Positions 32,289 to 42,378 of a stretch of 64,000 nt of DNA are shown here, piece by piece. Position 1 is the first letter of the stretch; every line of letters starts with the position of its first letter. Where the stretch lies: positions 2,976,001-3,040,000 of the forward strand of contig NZ_JAVDQF010000001.1 in NCBI RefSeq assembly GCF_031454135.1. The letters are read 5' to 3'. The notes beneath the pieces are model-generated. The model made no database searches and had not been told where the DNA came from. It saw only the letters and a program-made list of their open reading frames with translations. The DNA is from Arthrobacter russicus. Its GTDB lineage: Bacteria > Actinomycetota > Actinomycetes > Actinomycetales > Micrococcaceae. The position numbers were made by a program, and so were the translations under genes.

Positions 32289-32294
32289 TAGGCT
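32289..32294 (+). promoter_or_regulatory. Putative -10 box of a leaderless tsaB promoter
   Basis: TAGGCT lies 6 nt before the tsaB GTG in the 70-nt gap after tsaE, pointing to an internal promoter for tsaB-rimI-tsaD. Confidence 0.45.
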
Positions 32295-32300
32295 GGTACC

Positions 32301-32948
32301 GTGCTTCTGCTCGCCATCGACACCTCGGCCATAGCCTCTGCCGCGCTCATCCAGGATGAAGAACTGCTCGACGCCTTCGCCACCGAGGACACCCGGAGCC
32401 ACGCCGAAGTGCTCGCCTTGGGTATCGGGCGTCTGCTGGAGGGCCGGGACACCCCGCAAGCGATCGCGGTCGGCGTCGGTCCTGGCCCGTTCACCGGGCT
32501 CCGCTCCGGAATCGCGACCGCCAGAGTGCTCGCCGACGTCTGGCAGGTCCCGTTGCACGGGGTGCTGAGCCTGGACGCGCTGGCCTGGGCCGTGCAGACC
32601 GCGGCAGCGCCGCCGTCGGGGGAGTTCCTGGTTGCCACGGATGCGCGGCGGAAGGAAGTGTATTGGGCGCGCTACGCCGCCGATGGGACCTTGTTGGCCG
32701 GGCCGAACGTCGGCGCGGCGTCTGAGCTTCCGGAGCTGCCGGTGTACGGATTCGGCGCCGGCATCTATGCCGAGGCATTGGCTGGCCACGCGGTCGAGGA
32801 GTTCCGCGCGGCCCAGCCCACCGCGGCGGCATTGGGGCTTTCGGCAGCGGCCAGGCTGCGGGCCGGCCAAGCGCTTCTGGACAGTGCTCCGCAGTACCTC
32901 CGCGAATCCGACGCCCAAGTCCCCGGGCCGAGGAAACGGGCCTTATGA
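32301..32948 (+). CDS. tsaB: tRNA t6A synthesis scaffold protein TsaB
   Basis: Non-catalytic ASKHA-fold partner of TsaD. The 215 residues begin [20 protein letters not shown] and include the family string [22 protein letters not shown] (cited here from [13 protein letters not shown], about residues 57-69) and [15 protein letters not shown]. Unlike TsaD it lacks the His pair for metal. It overlaps rimI by 4 nt. The GTG start is fixed by the adjacent -10 box. Confidence 0.94.
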   Translation: MLLLAIDTSAIASAALIQDEELLDAFATEDTRSHAEVLALGIGRLLEGRDTPQAIAVGVGPGPFTGLRSGIATARVLADVWQVPLHGVLSLDALAWAVQTAAAPPSGEFLVATDARRKEVYWARYAADGTLLAGPNVGAASELPELPVYGFGAGIYAEALAGHAVEEFRAAQPTAAALGLSAAARLRAGQALLDSAPQYLRESDAQVPGPRKRAL

Positions 32949-33397
32949 GCGCAGGATTCCGGGTGATGACCGCAGCGGACGTCAATGCCGTCGCCGAGCT
33001 CGAAGGCGTGCTTTTCCCGATCGACGCCTGGCCGCGGCAGATGTTCGTCGACGAGTTGGCCCAGGCCAGCCGGCATTATCTGGTCGCCGAGGACCGGGAC
33101 GAAATCGTCGGATATGCCGGTCTGATGTGTTTGCCGCCGGTCGCCGATGTGCAGACCATCGCAGTTCTGCCGGATTTCGAAGGGCAGGGCATCGGCACTG
33201 CCTTGCTGACCGAGTTGTTGGCCGAAGCCGGCCGCCGGGGCGCCACCGAGGTGCTGTTGGAAGTCCGGGCAGACAATCCCAGAGCGCAGCAGCTCTACCG
33301 GCGATTCGGGTTCGAACAGATTCATCTGCGGCCGCGTTACTACCGCGACGGCGTGGACGCCCTGGTGATGCGGGCGCAGTTGGGAGCACAAGCATGA
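32945..33397 (+). CDS. rimI: Ribosomal protein S18 alanine N-acetyltransferase
   Basis: GNAT-fold acetyltransferase of 150 residues. The acetyl-CoA motif is [21 protein letters not shown] (its core [10 protein letters not shown] about residues 79-88), followed by [19 protein letters not shown], typical of RimI. It overlaps both tsaB and tsaD by 4 nt. RimI acetylates the N terminus of S18; activity on other N termini is possible. Confidence 0.92.
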   Translation: MSAGFRVMTAADVNAVAELEGVLFPIDAWPRQMFVDELAQASRHYLVAEDRDEIVGYAGLMCLPPVADVQTIAVLPDFEGQGIGTALLTELLAEAGRRGATEVLLEVRADNPRAQQLYRRFGFEQIHLRPRYYRDGVDALVMRAQLGAQA

Positions 33398-34461
33398 TGC
33401 CGCTGGTACTGGGAATCGAATCCTCCTGCGACGAAACCGGCGTGGGCATCGTCCGGGGTACCCAATTGCTGGCCAACACGGTTTCCTCTTCGATGGCCGA
33501 GCATGTGAGGTTCGGCGGGGTGATTCCGGAAATTGCCTCCCGGGCGCATCTGGATGCGATCGTCCCCACGCTCAATGAAGCGCTGGCCACCGCGGGGGTC
33601 GGCTTGGCGGACATCGACGCGATCGCGGTCACTGCTGGTCCCGGTCTGGCCGGAGCCTTGATGGTGGGCGTCTGCGCGGCCAAAGCGCTGGCCTTGGCGA
33701 CCGGAAAACCGCTTTACGCGGTCAACCACCTGGTCGCGCACGTCGGAGTCGGGCTCTTGGATTCCGCGCTCGGCAACCGGCTTCCGGAAAACCTCGGCGC
33801 GCTCCTGGTCTCCGGCGGGCACACCGAAATCCTCCGGGTCCGCAGCCTCACCGAGGATGTCGAGTTGCTCGGCGCGACGATCGACGACGCCGCCGGCGAG
33901 GCTTTCGACAAAATCGCCCGGATCCTCGGCTTGGCTTATCCCGGCGGGCCGGCGATCGACCGATTGGCCCGTAGCGGGAACCCCGCCGCGGTGGCTTTCC
34001 CGCGTGGCCTGACTGCGCCGAAGTACCTGGGCAGCCGGGAAGCACCGGGCCCGCACCGCTACGATTTTTCCTTTTCCGGACTCAAGACCGCGGTGGCCCG
34101 GCGGGTGGAGCAGGACGAAGCCGCCGGCACCGAAATCCCGACTGCGGACATTGCGGCGTCGTTCCAGGAAGCAGTGTTGGACGTGGTGACCGCCAAAGCG
34201 GTGCTCGCCTGCCAGGAACAGGGAATCGGAACCTTGTTGCTGGGCGGCGGCGTCGCGGCGAACTCCAGGCTGCGGGAGTTGCTTGCGGAACGGACCGCCG
34301 CGGCCGGAATCGAGCTGCTGGTCCCGGCGACGTCGTTGTGCACCGACAACGGCGCCATGGTGGCCGCCCTGGGCGCGCAGTTGGTGCAACGCGGGGTGCA
34401 GCCGTCGGGCTTGGGCTTCGCTCCGGATTCTTCGCTCCCGGTGACCACCATCTGCCTCTGA
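33394..34461 (+). CDS. tsaD: tRNA N6-adenosine threonylcarbamoyltransferase
   Basis: Catalytic subunit of t6A synthesis (Kae1/Gcp family), 355 residues. The start motif [29 protein letters not shown], the metal-binding His pair in VNHLVAHV (near residues 110-116), VSGGHTEIL and [13 protein letters not shown] are all intact. It begins at ATG 33394 inside the rimI stop (ATGA); a second ATG follows at once at 33397. It is the last gene of the cluster. Confidence 0.96.
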   Translation: MMPLVLGIESSCDETGVGIVRGTQLLANTVSSSMAEHVRFGGVIPEIASRAHLDAIVPTLNEALATAGVGLADIDAIAVTAGPGLAGALMVGVCAAKALALATGKPLYAVNHLVAHVGVGLLDSALGNRLPENLGALLVSGGHTEILRVRSLTEDVELLGATIDDAAGEAFDKIARILGLAYPGGPAIDRLARSGNPAAVAFPRGLTAPKYLGSREAPGPHRYDFSFSGLKTAVARRVEQDEAAGTEIPTADIAASFQEAVLDVVTAKAVLACQEQGIGTLLLGGGVAANSRLRELLAERTAAAGIELLVPATSLCTDNGAMVAALGAQLVQRGVQPSGLGFAPDSSLPVTTICL

Positions 34462-34530
34462 ACCCGCCGTCGAGTGGCCTGATCTACACGTCAAAACCCG
34501 GATTTGGCCTGCAGAGGTGGCCGCTCGGCG

Positions 34531-35682
34531 TCAGTTTTGGTGGCCGTCCCGGAGCAGTGCGACCAGATCGTCGACGACCGCGTGCAGGTCGCCGTCGTGG
34601 GCCCGGGCCACGGCTCGTTGCCGCTGGTAGCCGGCGCCCCGTCGGATGATCTTCTCGACGTCGGCGAGTTCGGCCGCGCAACCGAGCCGGGCAGCAACCG
34701 GCTCGAGTTTGTTGAGCAACTCGAAGAGGTCTTCGGTGACCAGCTTTTCGTTGGATTCGGCGTCCAGGATGATGATGGCGTCCATGCCGTAGCGGGCAGC
34801 CCGCCATTTGTTTTCCTGTACATGCCAAGGCGGCATGGTCGGGATGCTGCCGCCGTCATCGAGCCGGTCGGAGAACGACTGCACCAGGCACTGCGTGAGC
34901 GCGGCGACCGCGCCGACTTCTTCCAAAGTCGCCATCCCGTCGCAAATCCGCATTTCAATGGTGCCCAGTGCCGGAACCGGCCGGATGTCCCAGCGGATTT
35001 CGCTCTGTTGATCGATCACACCGGTGGTGAGCACGTCCTGCACGTAGTTCTCGTAACCGGACCAGTCTTTGAACTGGAAGGGCAAACCGGCCGTGGGGAG
35101 CTGCTGGAACATCAAGGCCCGCTGCGAGGCGTACCCGGTGTCCTCGCCGTTCCAAAACGGCGAGGAGGCGGAAAGCGCTTGAAAGTGCGGCACGTAATTG
35201 ACCAGGCCGTCGAGCACTGGCATGGCTTTGTGCACCGAGTCCAGGCCGACGTGGATGTGCACGCCGTAGATCACCATCTGCGATCCCCACCACTGGGTCC
35301 GATCGATCAGTTTGGCGTAACGCGCTTGGTCCGTGACGGCTTGGGCTTGGGAATGGCTGAACGGGTGGGTCCCGGAGCACATGAGTTCGACGCCGGCGCG
35401 GTCGGCGGCTTCGCGTACGGTGCCGAGCGAGCGGCCCAGGTCGGCTTTCGCCTCTGCCACGGTCTGGCAGACGCCGGTGACCAATTCCACGGTGTTGAGC
35501 AGCAACTCGCGCTTGATGTGCGGATGTTCCTCATCGGATTGCAGTTCTGGGTGCTCCGCATTGATCACCCGCAGCAGCGAATCTGCTTGCGGGGTGAGTT
35601 CGCCGGTTTCGGCATCCACCAGGGCCAGTTCCCATTCGACGCCGAGCGTGGATTGGGCTGAATCGCCGAAAGGTATTTCCAT
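34531..35682 (-). CDS. Carboxylate-amine ligase, YbdK/glutamate-cysteine-ligase 2 family
   Basis: ATP-dependent ligase fold of 383 residues. The N terminus TLGVEWELALVDAETGELTP holds the metal-binding ELA region, followed by SGTHPFSH, VHIHVGL and GTIEMRICDG, typical of the YbdK family. E. coli YbdK makes gamma-glutamylcysteine weakly. In an organism with mycothiol the physiological product is uncertain. It converges on tsaD; a GGAGGGG-like site precedes the ATG at 35682. Confidence 0.85.
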   Translation of the reverse strand: MEIPFGDSAQSTLGVEWELALVDAETGELTPQADSLLRVINAEHPELQSDEEHPHIKRELLLNTVELVTGVCQTVAEAKADLGRSLGTVREAADRAGVELMCSGTHPFSHSQAQAVTDQARYAKLIDRTQWWGSQMVIYGVHIHVGLDSVHKAMPVLDGLVNYVPHFQALSASSPFWNGEDTGYASQRALMFQQLPTAGLPFQFKDWSGYENYVQDVLTTGVIDQQSEIRWDIRPVPALGTIEMRICDGMATLEEVGAVAALTQCLVQSFSDRLDDGGSIPTMPPWHVQENKWRAARYGMDAIIILDAESNEKLVTEDLFELLNKLEPVAARLGCAAELADVEKIIRRGAGYQRQRAVARAHDGDLHAVVDDLVALLRDGHQN

Positions 35683-35788
35683 GATTCGCCCCCTCCGGAG
35701 GTCAGCAAGGCTGGATAAGTGTCGCCCAAGTCTAATTCAGCCGGAGCCCCGGTTCCGACTCGATGACTTCGGGCCGTCATCGAGGCAT

Positions 35789-35818
35789 TTGCAAATGAGA
35801 ATCGTTCGCATGTAACTT
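35789..35818 (+). promoter_or_regulatory. Promoter of the CobW-like/L36 unit (-35 and -10)
   Basis: TTGCAA (35789-35794) and TAACTT (35813-35818) are 18 nt apart. The -10 ends 7 nt before ATG 35826, so the mRNA should be leaderless. The whole spacer is filled by the Zur-like palindrome. Confidence 0.5.
35795..35811. promoter_or_regulatory. Zur/Fur-family box
   Basis: ATGAGAATCGTTCGCAT is a 7-3-7 inverted repeat (ATGnGAA / TTCnCAT). Its form and size resemble actinobacterial Zur boxes, and the genes behind it are classic zinc-starvation genes. Binding between -35 and -10 would block RNA polymerase when zinc is sufficient. Confidence 0.6.
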
Positions 35819-35825
35819 GGAAAAC

Positions 35826-36902
35826 ATGCATCTTTCTCTTCTGGCCTCGCTGGATCCGCACTGTCGTCAGCGCGGCGCGGAACTGCTTTCCGGCACCCAC
35901 CCGGACTCGGTGATCGTGGTCCATGACCTCTTGGACGATGGCCTCGGGAACAGCGCATTGGTGCTCCGTCGGATCTACCGGCAGGGCGAATTGCAGGAGC
36001 GGAGCTCCGGTCGGCTGGAGCACGGCTGCCTTTCCTGCACGGTGCGCCTGGACCTGGTGCCGACGGTGCGCCGGTTGATCCGGGAAGGGGTGCCACACGC
36101 CGTATTGGCGCTGCCGCCGGGGGTGGAGCCGGACATGGTGGTGGAGGCGCTTTACGCCGGGCTCGAAGAAGCCTTTTGCATCGACAACGCGGTGCTCGCC
36201 CTGGATCCGGCAGAACTCGAAGACCAGCTCTGGGACCGTCGGGGGCTCTCCGCGCTGGGATTGACCAGCTACCCGAAAGATCCGCGGACCCAGGGCGAAT
36301 TCCTGGTCGGAACGCTGGCCCAGGCGGATACCGTACTGCCGTCCCCGTCATTGGCGAATGCGCTGATCGAGGCCGCGCACCCGCAGCGCGCGCTCGGCCT
36401 GGAGTTGCTGCACGAACTTGCACCGCACGCCGCGGTGGCGCTCCGCACCGAGCAGGTCCGGCCCGGCTGTTTCGATCTCGACGAGCTTATGGCCCGCCAG
36501 GCACCCGGCGAAGTCCGGGTGGCGGAGGACCGGAGCCCAGGTGTCTTCCGCACCGTCCGGTACCAACTGCAGCGGCCGCTGCACCCGGAACGCTTCCGTG
36601 CCGTGCTGCCGGAGCTGGCGGCCGGAAGCTGTTGGGTCCGCGGCCGGCTTTGGCTCGCATCCACGCCGGAACGGCGGATCGCGGTCCGGGGCATCGGGCC
36701 CAGGCTTTGGCTGGAGAACACCGGGGATTGGCTGCCCGGGATCGAGCAGCCGGGCAGTGTCCTGGCGCTGACTGGCCGGGCCGACGAACTGATCGAATCG
36801 GAAGTCCACGACTTGCTGGACTCCGCGCAATTGAGTCTGGCTGAAGCGGGCAACCGGCCGGAATATTTCGACGACCCATTCGGCTTAGACAGCCGTCATT
36901 GA
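35826..36902 (+). CDS. CobW-like (COG0523) protein lacking the P-loop
   Basis: A 358-residue protein with the COG0523 layout. The metal-site motif HGCLSCTVRLDL lies near residues 62-73, in the place of the usual GCxCC. A CobW C-terminal domain (about 235-325) runs from GVFRTVRYQLQRPLHPERF to RIAVRGIGPRLWLENTGDWL. The N-terminal GxxGxGKT of the GTPase is missing: the equivalent stretch reads LSLLASLDPHCRQRGAELL. It is therefore unlikely to hydrolyse GTP. It stands behind a Zur-like box and 12 nt before Cys-free L36. From memory, the mycobacterial Zur-controlled ribosome-hibernation factor Mrf is a CobW-like protein in the same kind of operon; this could be its counterpart. Confidence 0.75.
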   Translation: MHLSLLASLDPHCRQRGAELLSGTHPDSVIVVHDLLDDGLGNSALVLRRIYRQGELQERSSGRLEHGCLSCTVRLDLVPTVRRLIREGVPHAVLALPPGVEPDMVVEALYAGLEEAFCIDNAVLALDPAELEDQLWDRRGLSALGLTSYPKDPRTQGEFLVGTLAQADTVLPSPSLANALIEAAHPQRALGLELLHELAPHAAVALRTEQVRPGCFDLDELMARQAPGEVRVAEDRSPGVFRTVRYQLQRPLHPERFRAVLPELAAGSCWVRGRLWLASTPERRIAVRGIGPRLWLENTGDWLPGIEQPGSVLALTGRADELIESEVHDLLDSAQLSLAEAGNRPEYFDDPFGLDSRH

Positions 36903-36914
36903 AGGAGGAAAACC

Positions 36915-37037
36915 ATGAAAGTCAGAAACTCGCTCCGGGCTTTGAAGAAGGTCCCCGGAGCGCAGATCGTCCGCCGCCGCGGCAGGACGTTCGTGATCAA
37001 CAAACTGAACCCCAGGATGAAAGCCCGCCAGGGCTGA
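36915..37037 (+). CDS. rpmJ: 50S ribosomal protein L36, zinc-independent (Cys-free) paralogue
   Basis: A 40-residue protein with the L36 core [20 protein letters not shown] and ending NPRMKARQG. No cysteine is present, so this is the C-minus form that replaces the zinc-ribbon L36 when zinc is scarce, which frees zinc from ribosomes. A very strong GGAGG site lies 6 nt before the ATG. It follows the CobW-like gene by 12 nt under the Zur-like box. The zinc-binding L36 should be elsewhere in the genome. Confidence 0.93.
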   Translation: MKVRNSLRALKKVPGAQIVRRRGRTFVINKLNPRMKARQG

Positions 37038-37117
37038 AACCGACTGCCGGTCCCGCTGCCGGCCCCGTTCCGCCCCGAAGCTGGCCCGGGGTCCGGGAGA
37101 GATCCGGGACCGGCGGC

Positions 37118-37123
37118 TATCCT
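37118..37123 (+). promoter_or_regulatory. Putative -10 box of a leaderless promoter for the AroE-like gene
   Basis: TATCCT lies 7 nt before the GTG at 37131. Confidence 0.35.
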
Positions 37124-37130
37124 GGATACC

Positions 37131-37949
37131 GTGCCTATCCTGAACAAAGACATGACCTTGTGCATTTCACTCGCGGCACGGCCGAGCAATATCGGTACGC
37201 GATTCCACAACTACCTCTACGACCGGCTCGGCTTGAACTTCGTCTACAAGGCGTTCGCCCCGGTGGACCTCGCCGATGCGGTACGCGGAATCCGCGGGCT
37301 GGGCATTCGCGGCGCCGCGGTTTCGATGCCCTACAAGGAAGCCGTGATCCCGATGCTGGACCGGATCTCGCCCTCCGCGGAAGCGATCGATTCGGTCAAT
37401 ACCATCGTGAACGACGACGGCGTGCTCACCGCCTACAACACCGACTACCTCGCGATCGAGCGGCTGCTGCTGGAGCACCGGATTCCGGTGACGAGCACCG
37501 TGCTGCTGCAGGGCTCGGGCGGAATGGCCAAAGCGGTCGCCGCGGCGTTGCGGAATGCCGGATTCGGTTCGGTGACCATCGTCGCGCGGAATTCCGAAAC
37601 CGGGCCGGCGCTCGCTGCGCTCTACGGATTCGACTGGCTGCCGGAGGTGGCGGAACACCACGCGCAACTGCTGATCAATGTCACTCCGTTGGGCATGCAA
37701 GGCGCAGACGAATCGGTGCTGGCCTTTCCGCTGTCCGCGATCGAGGCAGCCGAGACGGTCTTCGACGTGGTGGCGCTGCCGGCCCGGACGCCATTGGTCG
37801 AAACCGCGGAAGCGCTGGGCAAAAAGGTGATTTCCGGTGCCGAAGTGATCGCGATCCAGGCCGAGGAGCAGTTCGTGCTCTACACCGGGGTGCGGCCGAG
37901 CGCCGAATTGGTCCGGGAAGCCTCGGAGTTTTCCCGTGCCGAGTCCTGA
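37131..37949 (+). CDS. Shikimate-dehydrogenase-like oxidoreductase (AroE family)
   Basis: A 272-residue member of the AroE family with the catalytic Lys in VSMPYKEAVIP (near residue 68), Asp in YNTDYLAIERL, and the nucleotide loop LLQGSGGMAKAVAAAL. The N-terminal substrate loop, usually GxPIxHSxSP, reads ISLAARPSNIGTRFHN, so the second Ser that holds shikimate is lost. It is therefore more likely an SDH-like enzyme than the main shikimate dehydrogenase. It lies 93 nt after rpmJ and converges on the methyltransferase gene. Confidence 0.8.
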   Translation: MPILNKDMTLCISLAARPSNIGTRFHNYLYDRLGLNFVYKAFAPVDLADAVRGIRGLGIRGAAVSMPYKEAVIPMLDRISPSAEAIDSVNTIVNDDGVLTAYNTDYLAIERLLLEHRIPVTSTVLLQGSGGMAKAVAAALRNAGFGSVTIVARNSETGPALAALYGFDWLPEVAEHHAQLLINVTPLGMQGADESVLAFPLSAIEAAETVFDVVALPARTPLVETAEALGKKVISGAEVIAIQAEEQFVLYTGVRPSAELVREASEFSRAES

Positions 37950-37961
37950 GCCGCGCCGGGT

Positions 37962-39179
37962 TCAGAGCGGTTCGACGACGGCGGCCACCCGCTCGCTGCC
38001 GATCCTGGTCAACACCAGCGTGGCCGAGTTTTTGGCTTTGGCTTTGCCGGCTTTTCCGCCGAGCAGCTGTTTGCGGAGCTCTTCGGGAGTGACCGCGGTA
38101 CCGCGTTTTTTGATCTCCAGGGTGCCGATTCCGGCTTCCCGGACCCAATTGCGCAATACTTTGACGTTGTACGGCAGCACGTCGATGATCCGGTAGCCGC
38201 GCGCAAAAGGTGTGTCCAACGGTTCGGCCGCGGCCAAATAGGCGATCTGCGGGTCGACGAGGTGCGCCCCGATCCGTTTCGCCAGGTCCGCGACCAGCCC
38301 GGCGCGGATCACTGCCGGATCAGGCTCGTAAAGGTAGCCCTCGAGCGGTCCTACCGGAGCGTCCTGCGCCGCCGGATCGAAGTCCAGGGCGCTGTGCAGT
38401 TCGGCGCCGCGGGCAGCACCGAGCAGCAGCGCCGATCGGCGGATGCCGGGTCGGGCCAGCGCATTGAACCACAGCGTGGCCTCCACCAGATCGCCGTCCA
38501 CCGAGACCCATTGCACTTCGCAACCGGCCGGGATCGATTCGTGCGGAATTCCGGGCCCGAGCTTCACGCCCACCGGCATGCCCCGTTCGGCGAGGCGCTC
38601 GACGAAGGAAAGCGGTGGGGAGAAAGCTTCCGGATCGAAAATCCTGGAGGTGCCGGAGCTCGTGGAGTCCCGCCGGGCCGGATCCAGCCAGATGCCGTCG
38701 ACGGTCGCCGGATCGAACTGGGCGGCGTCGGCCTGGATCACCCGGGCATTGCGGAAGGGGAGTAGGTTCATGGTCGCGCAGGCCGCAGTGGTCTCGTCGA
38801 GCTCGACGGCGGTCACGTCCAAATCGAGGGTCGCAAAAGCCAGCGAATCGGCACCGATGCCACAGCCCAAGTCGGCGATTCTGGCGACTCCGGCGGCAGC
38901 GAAACGCTGCGCGTGCAGGGCGGCGACTGGCAACCTGGTGGCCTGTTCGAGGCCGGCTTGAGTGAAGATCATCTGCGCGGCGAACTCGCCGAACTTGGCG
39001 GTCGCCTTATTGCGCAATCTGGATTGCGTGAGTACCGCCGAAACCAACTCGGCCGAGTGCCCGGCCTTGCGCAGCCGTTCCGAGGTGGACAGCGCATCTG
39101 CCTCGGCGTACGGCCCGATCGCGGAGAGCAATTCCCAGCCTTCGGTGCTGAGCAGAGGGGCAATCGATTCAGTGGACAT
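37962..39179 (-). CDS. Class I SAM-dependent methyltransferase with THUMP-like C-terminal domain
   Basis: A 405-residue protein. Motif I is IADLGCGIGADSLAFA (about residues 102-117), the acidic loop VTAVELDETTA follows, and the catalytic motif IV is IWLDPARRD. A C-terminal THUMP-like domain ends VVTPEEL-like, with VLRNWVREAGIGTLEIKKRG. Such proteins are probably RNA methyltransferases; the target is not known. The ATG is fixed by TAGACT 6 nt upstream. Confidence 0.8.
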   Translation of the reverse strand: MSTESIAPLLSTEGWELLSAIGPYAEADALSTSERLRKAGHSAELVSAVLTQSRLRNKATAKFGEFAAQMIFTQAGLEQATRLPVAALHAQRFAAAGVARIADLGCGIGADSLAFATLDLDVTAVELDETTAACATMNLLPFRNARVIQADAAQFDPATVDGIWLDPARRDSTSSGTSRIFDPEAFSPPLSFVERLAERGMPVGVKLGPGIPHESIPAGCEVQWVSVDGDLVEATLWFNALARPGIRRSALLLGAARGAELHSALDFDPAAQDAPVGPLEGYLYEPDPAVIRAGLVADLAKRIGAHLVDPQIAYLAAAEPLDTPFARGYRIIDVLPYNVKVLRNWVREAGIGTLEIKKRGTAVTPEELRKQLLGGKAGKAKAKNSATLVLTRIGSERVAAVVEPL

Positions 39180-39185
39180 GAGGAA

Positions 39186-39191
39186 AGTCTA
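39186..39191 (-). promoter_or_regulatory. Putative -10 box of a leaderless methyltransferase promoter
   Basis: On the minus strand TAGACT lies 6 nt before the ATG at 39179. Confidence 0.45.
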
Positions 39192-39256
39192 ATTTGCGCC
39201 GGGCACCCTGCCGTTGACGGCTGCGAATCCTCCGGCGGGCATGGTGTGATGGATCC

Positions 39257-39989
39257 ATGCCCATGGGACTCAGTTTGTCGCTCATCCTTCCGCCGGTGCT
39301 GGCCAGCATCATCGGTTCCTTCGCGGTGGTGCGTTGGCAGCCGCCCGGCCAGGTGGTCAGCGGGGTGCAGCATTTCACCGCCGGCGTGGTGTTGGCGGCC
39401 CTGGCGAGCGAGCTGTTGCCCGAGGTCAAAAAGGAAGGGAATTGGCTCTGGGCCGGAATCGGCTTCGTGCTGGGGGTCGCCCTGATGCTCGGCTTGAGCC
39501 AGTTCAGCCGCTCGATGGAAGCCCGGTATGAAAACGCCAAAAGCCTCCGCAAGGCCGCCATCCTGCCGATCGGACTGATCGTGGCAGTGGGCGTGGACCT
39601 GCTCGTGGACGGGGTCTTGGTGGGCTTGGGCTCCACGCTGAGTTTCAGCCAAGGGCTGGTCCTGGCCGCCGCTTTGACCTTGGAGATCCTGTTCGTCGGG
39701 GTCTCCTTGACCTTGACGTTGAAAGCCCAGGGGATCCGTCCGCTGATCGCCGCATCGGCGACGTCGGCGCTTTCGCTGTTCACCTTCGTGGGCGCTTTGA
39801 TCGCCCTGTTCCTGCTCGCCGGTGCAGGTGCTTGCCGCGGTGCTGGCTTTCGGTGCGGCGGCACTGCTCTACCTGGTGGTGGAGGAACTTCTGGTAGAAG
39901 CCCACGAGCACCGGGAGACGGCGCTCCTGACGGCGTTGTTCTTCGTGGGGTTCCTCTGCGTTTACGTATTTGCCGCATTGGGCGAATGA
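39257..39989 (+). pseudogene. ZIP-family metal transporter, frameshifted near 39821
   Basis: The first 188 codons give a ZIP-like membrane protein: LILPPVLASIIGSF, VSGVQHFTAGVVLAALASEL (metal-site helix), VDLLVDGVLVGLG, LEILFVGVSL and FTFVGALIALFLLAG. At about 39821 the frame is lost. The next frame (39822-39989) carries the rest of the protein, LAAVLAFGAAALLYLVVEEL, then LVEAHEHRETALL and a last hydrophobic helix, ending at TGA 39987-39989. The unshifted frame instead runs on to 40069 as non-hydrophobic sequence through the first groES operator. One extra or two missing bases explain this. It may be a real pseudogene or a sequencing error. The metal cannot be told. Confidence 0.8.
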
Positions 39990-40022
39990 CCGCCTGTGCC
40001 CGGGCCGTGAATCTGCGGAAAA

Positions 40023-40049
40023 CTGGCACTCGCCTTGACCGAGTGCTAA
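40023..40049. promoter_or_regulatory. CIRCE operator 1 (HrcA)
   Basis: CTGGCACTC, a 9-nt spacer, then GAGTGCTAA: one mismatch to the classic CIRCE arms. It overlaps the TTGACC -35 box of groES. Confidence 0.88.
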
Positions 40050-40064
40050 TCGACTCAATAGAGT
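40035..40064 (+). promoter_or_regulatory. groESL promoter
   Basis: TTGACC (40035-40040) and TAGAGT (40059-40064) are 18 nt apart. The -35 lies in CIRCE 1 and the expected start point lies in CIRCE 2, so HrcA can block both. Confidence 0.6.
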
Positions 40065-40069
40065 CGTAG

Positions 40070-40096
40070 TTAGCACTCTCATACCGAGGGTGCTAA
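40070..40096. promoter_or_regulatory. CIRCE operator 2 (HrcA)
   Basis: TTAGCACTC, a 9-nt spacer, then GGGTGCTAA, again one mismatch from perfect. It is 20 nt downstream of CIRCE 1. Together they show heat-shock control by HrcA. Confidence 0.9.
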
Positions 40097-40202
40097 CTGA
40101 AAAGGCCGTATCCACGGTGCACCTACCGGCACCGCGACGACGGTTGACGCCCGTGGCGCGGCCAAACCCACAAACTACTGAGTGTGAGAAGGAGAGGTCC
40201 GA

Positions 40203-40499
40203 GTGTCGGTCTCTATTAAGCCTCTTGAGGATCGTATTGTCGTCCGCCAGCTCGAAGCTGAGCAGACCACCGCTTCCGGTCTGGTGATCCCGGACACGGC
40301 GAAGGAAAAGCCGCAGGAAGGCGAAGTCGTCGCCGTCGGCCCAGGCCGCGTGGACGACAACGGCAACCGGGTACCGGTAGACGTCGCCGTCGGCGATGTG
40401 GTGCTCTACTCCAAGTACGGCGGCACCGAGGTCAAGACCGGCGGCGAAGAGCTGCTGGTGCTTTCGGCCCGCGACGTTCTGGCCATCGTCGTCAAGTAA
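40203..40499 (+). CDS. groES: Co-chaperonin GroES
   Basis: A 98-residue heptameric lid for GroEL. It starts [19 protein letters not shown] and has the mobile loop [19 protein letters not shown]. The start is GTG 40203 behind GAAGGAG. A leader of about 130 nt separates it from the promoter. It lies 75 nt before groEL under HrcA control. Confidence 0.98.
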   Translation: MSVSIKPLEDRIVVRQLEAEQTTASGLVIPDTAKEKPQEGEVVAVGPGRVDDNGNRVPVDVAVGDVVLYSKYGGTEVKTGGEELLVLSARDVLAIVVK

Positions 40500-40571
40500 C
40501 CCACCCGACCGATCCCTGCACCGCCGGCCCCGCCGATGGTTGCAGGGATTAGTCCGTGAAAGGACAACTGA

Positions 40572-42188
<1,617 letters not shown>

Positions 42189-42196
42189 GCAAAACC

Positions 42197-42264
42197 ACAC
42201 GTGGGGTGTGGGGGCCAACCCTTGAAACTTCGGTTTCGGGGGCTGGCCTCCACACCCCACGTGT
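42197..42264. terminator. Extended terminator hairpin after groEL
   Basis: The 15-nt outer arms (ACACGTGGGGTGTGG and its exact complement) enclose further matching segments (GGCCA/TGGCC, GAAAC/GTTTC) around a TTCG loop, so nearly all 68 nt can pair. TTT follows on the plus strand. It lies 8 nt after the groEL stop. Confidence 0.85.
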
Positions 42265-42378
42265 TTAACGCCGATGCCCTCCGGCTTCACAGGGGGCGTC
42301 GAGGTGTCGTCCGGCGGAATCTGTGAGCGGCTGGTACCGTTTAACGCGGCCATTGTGCGAATAAAGGATGTACATAGA

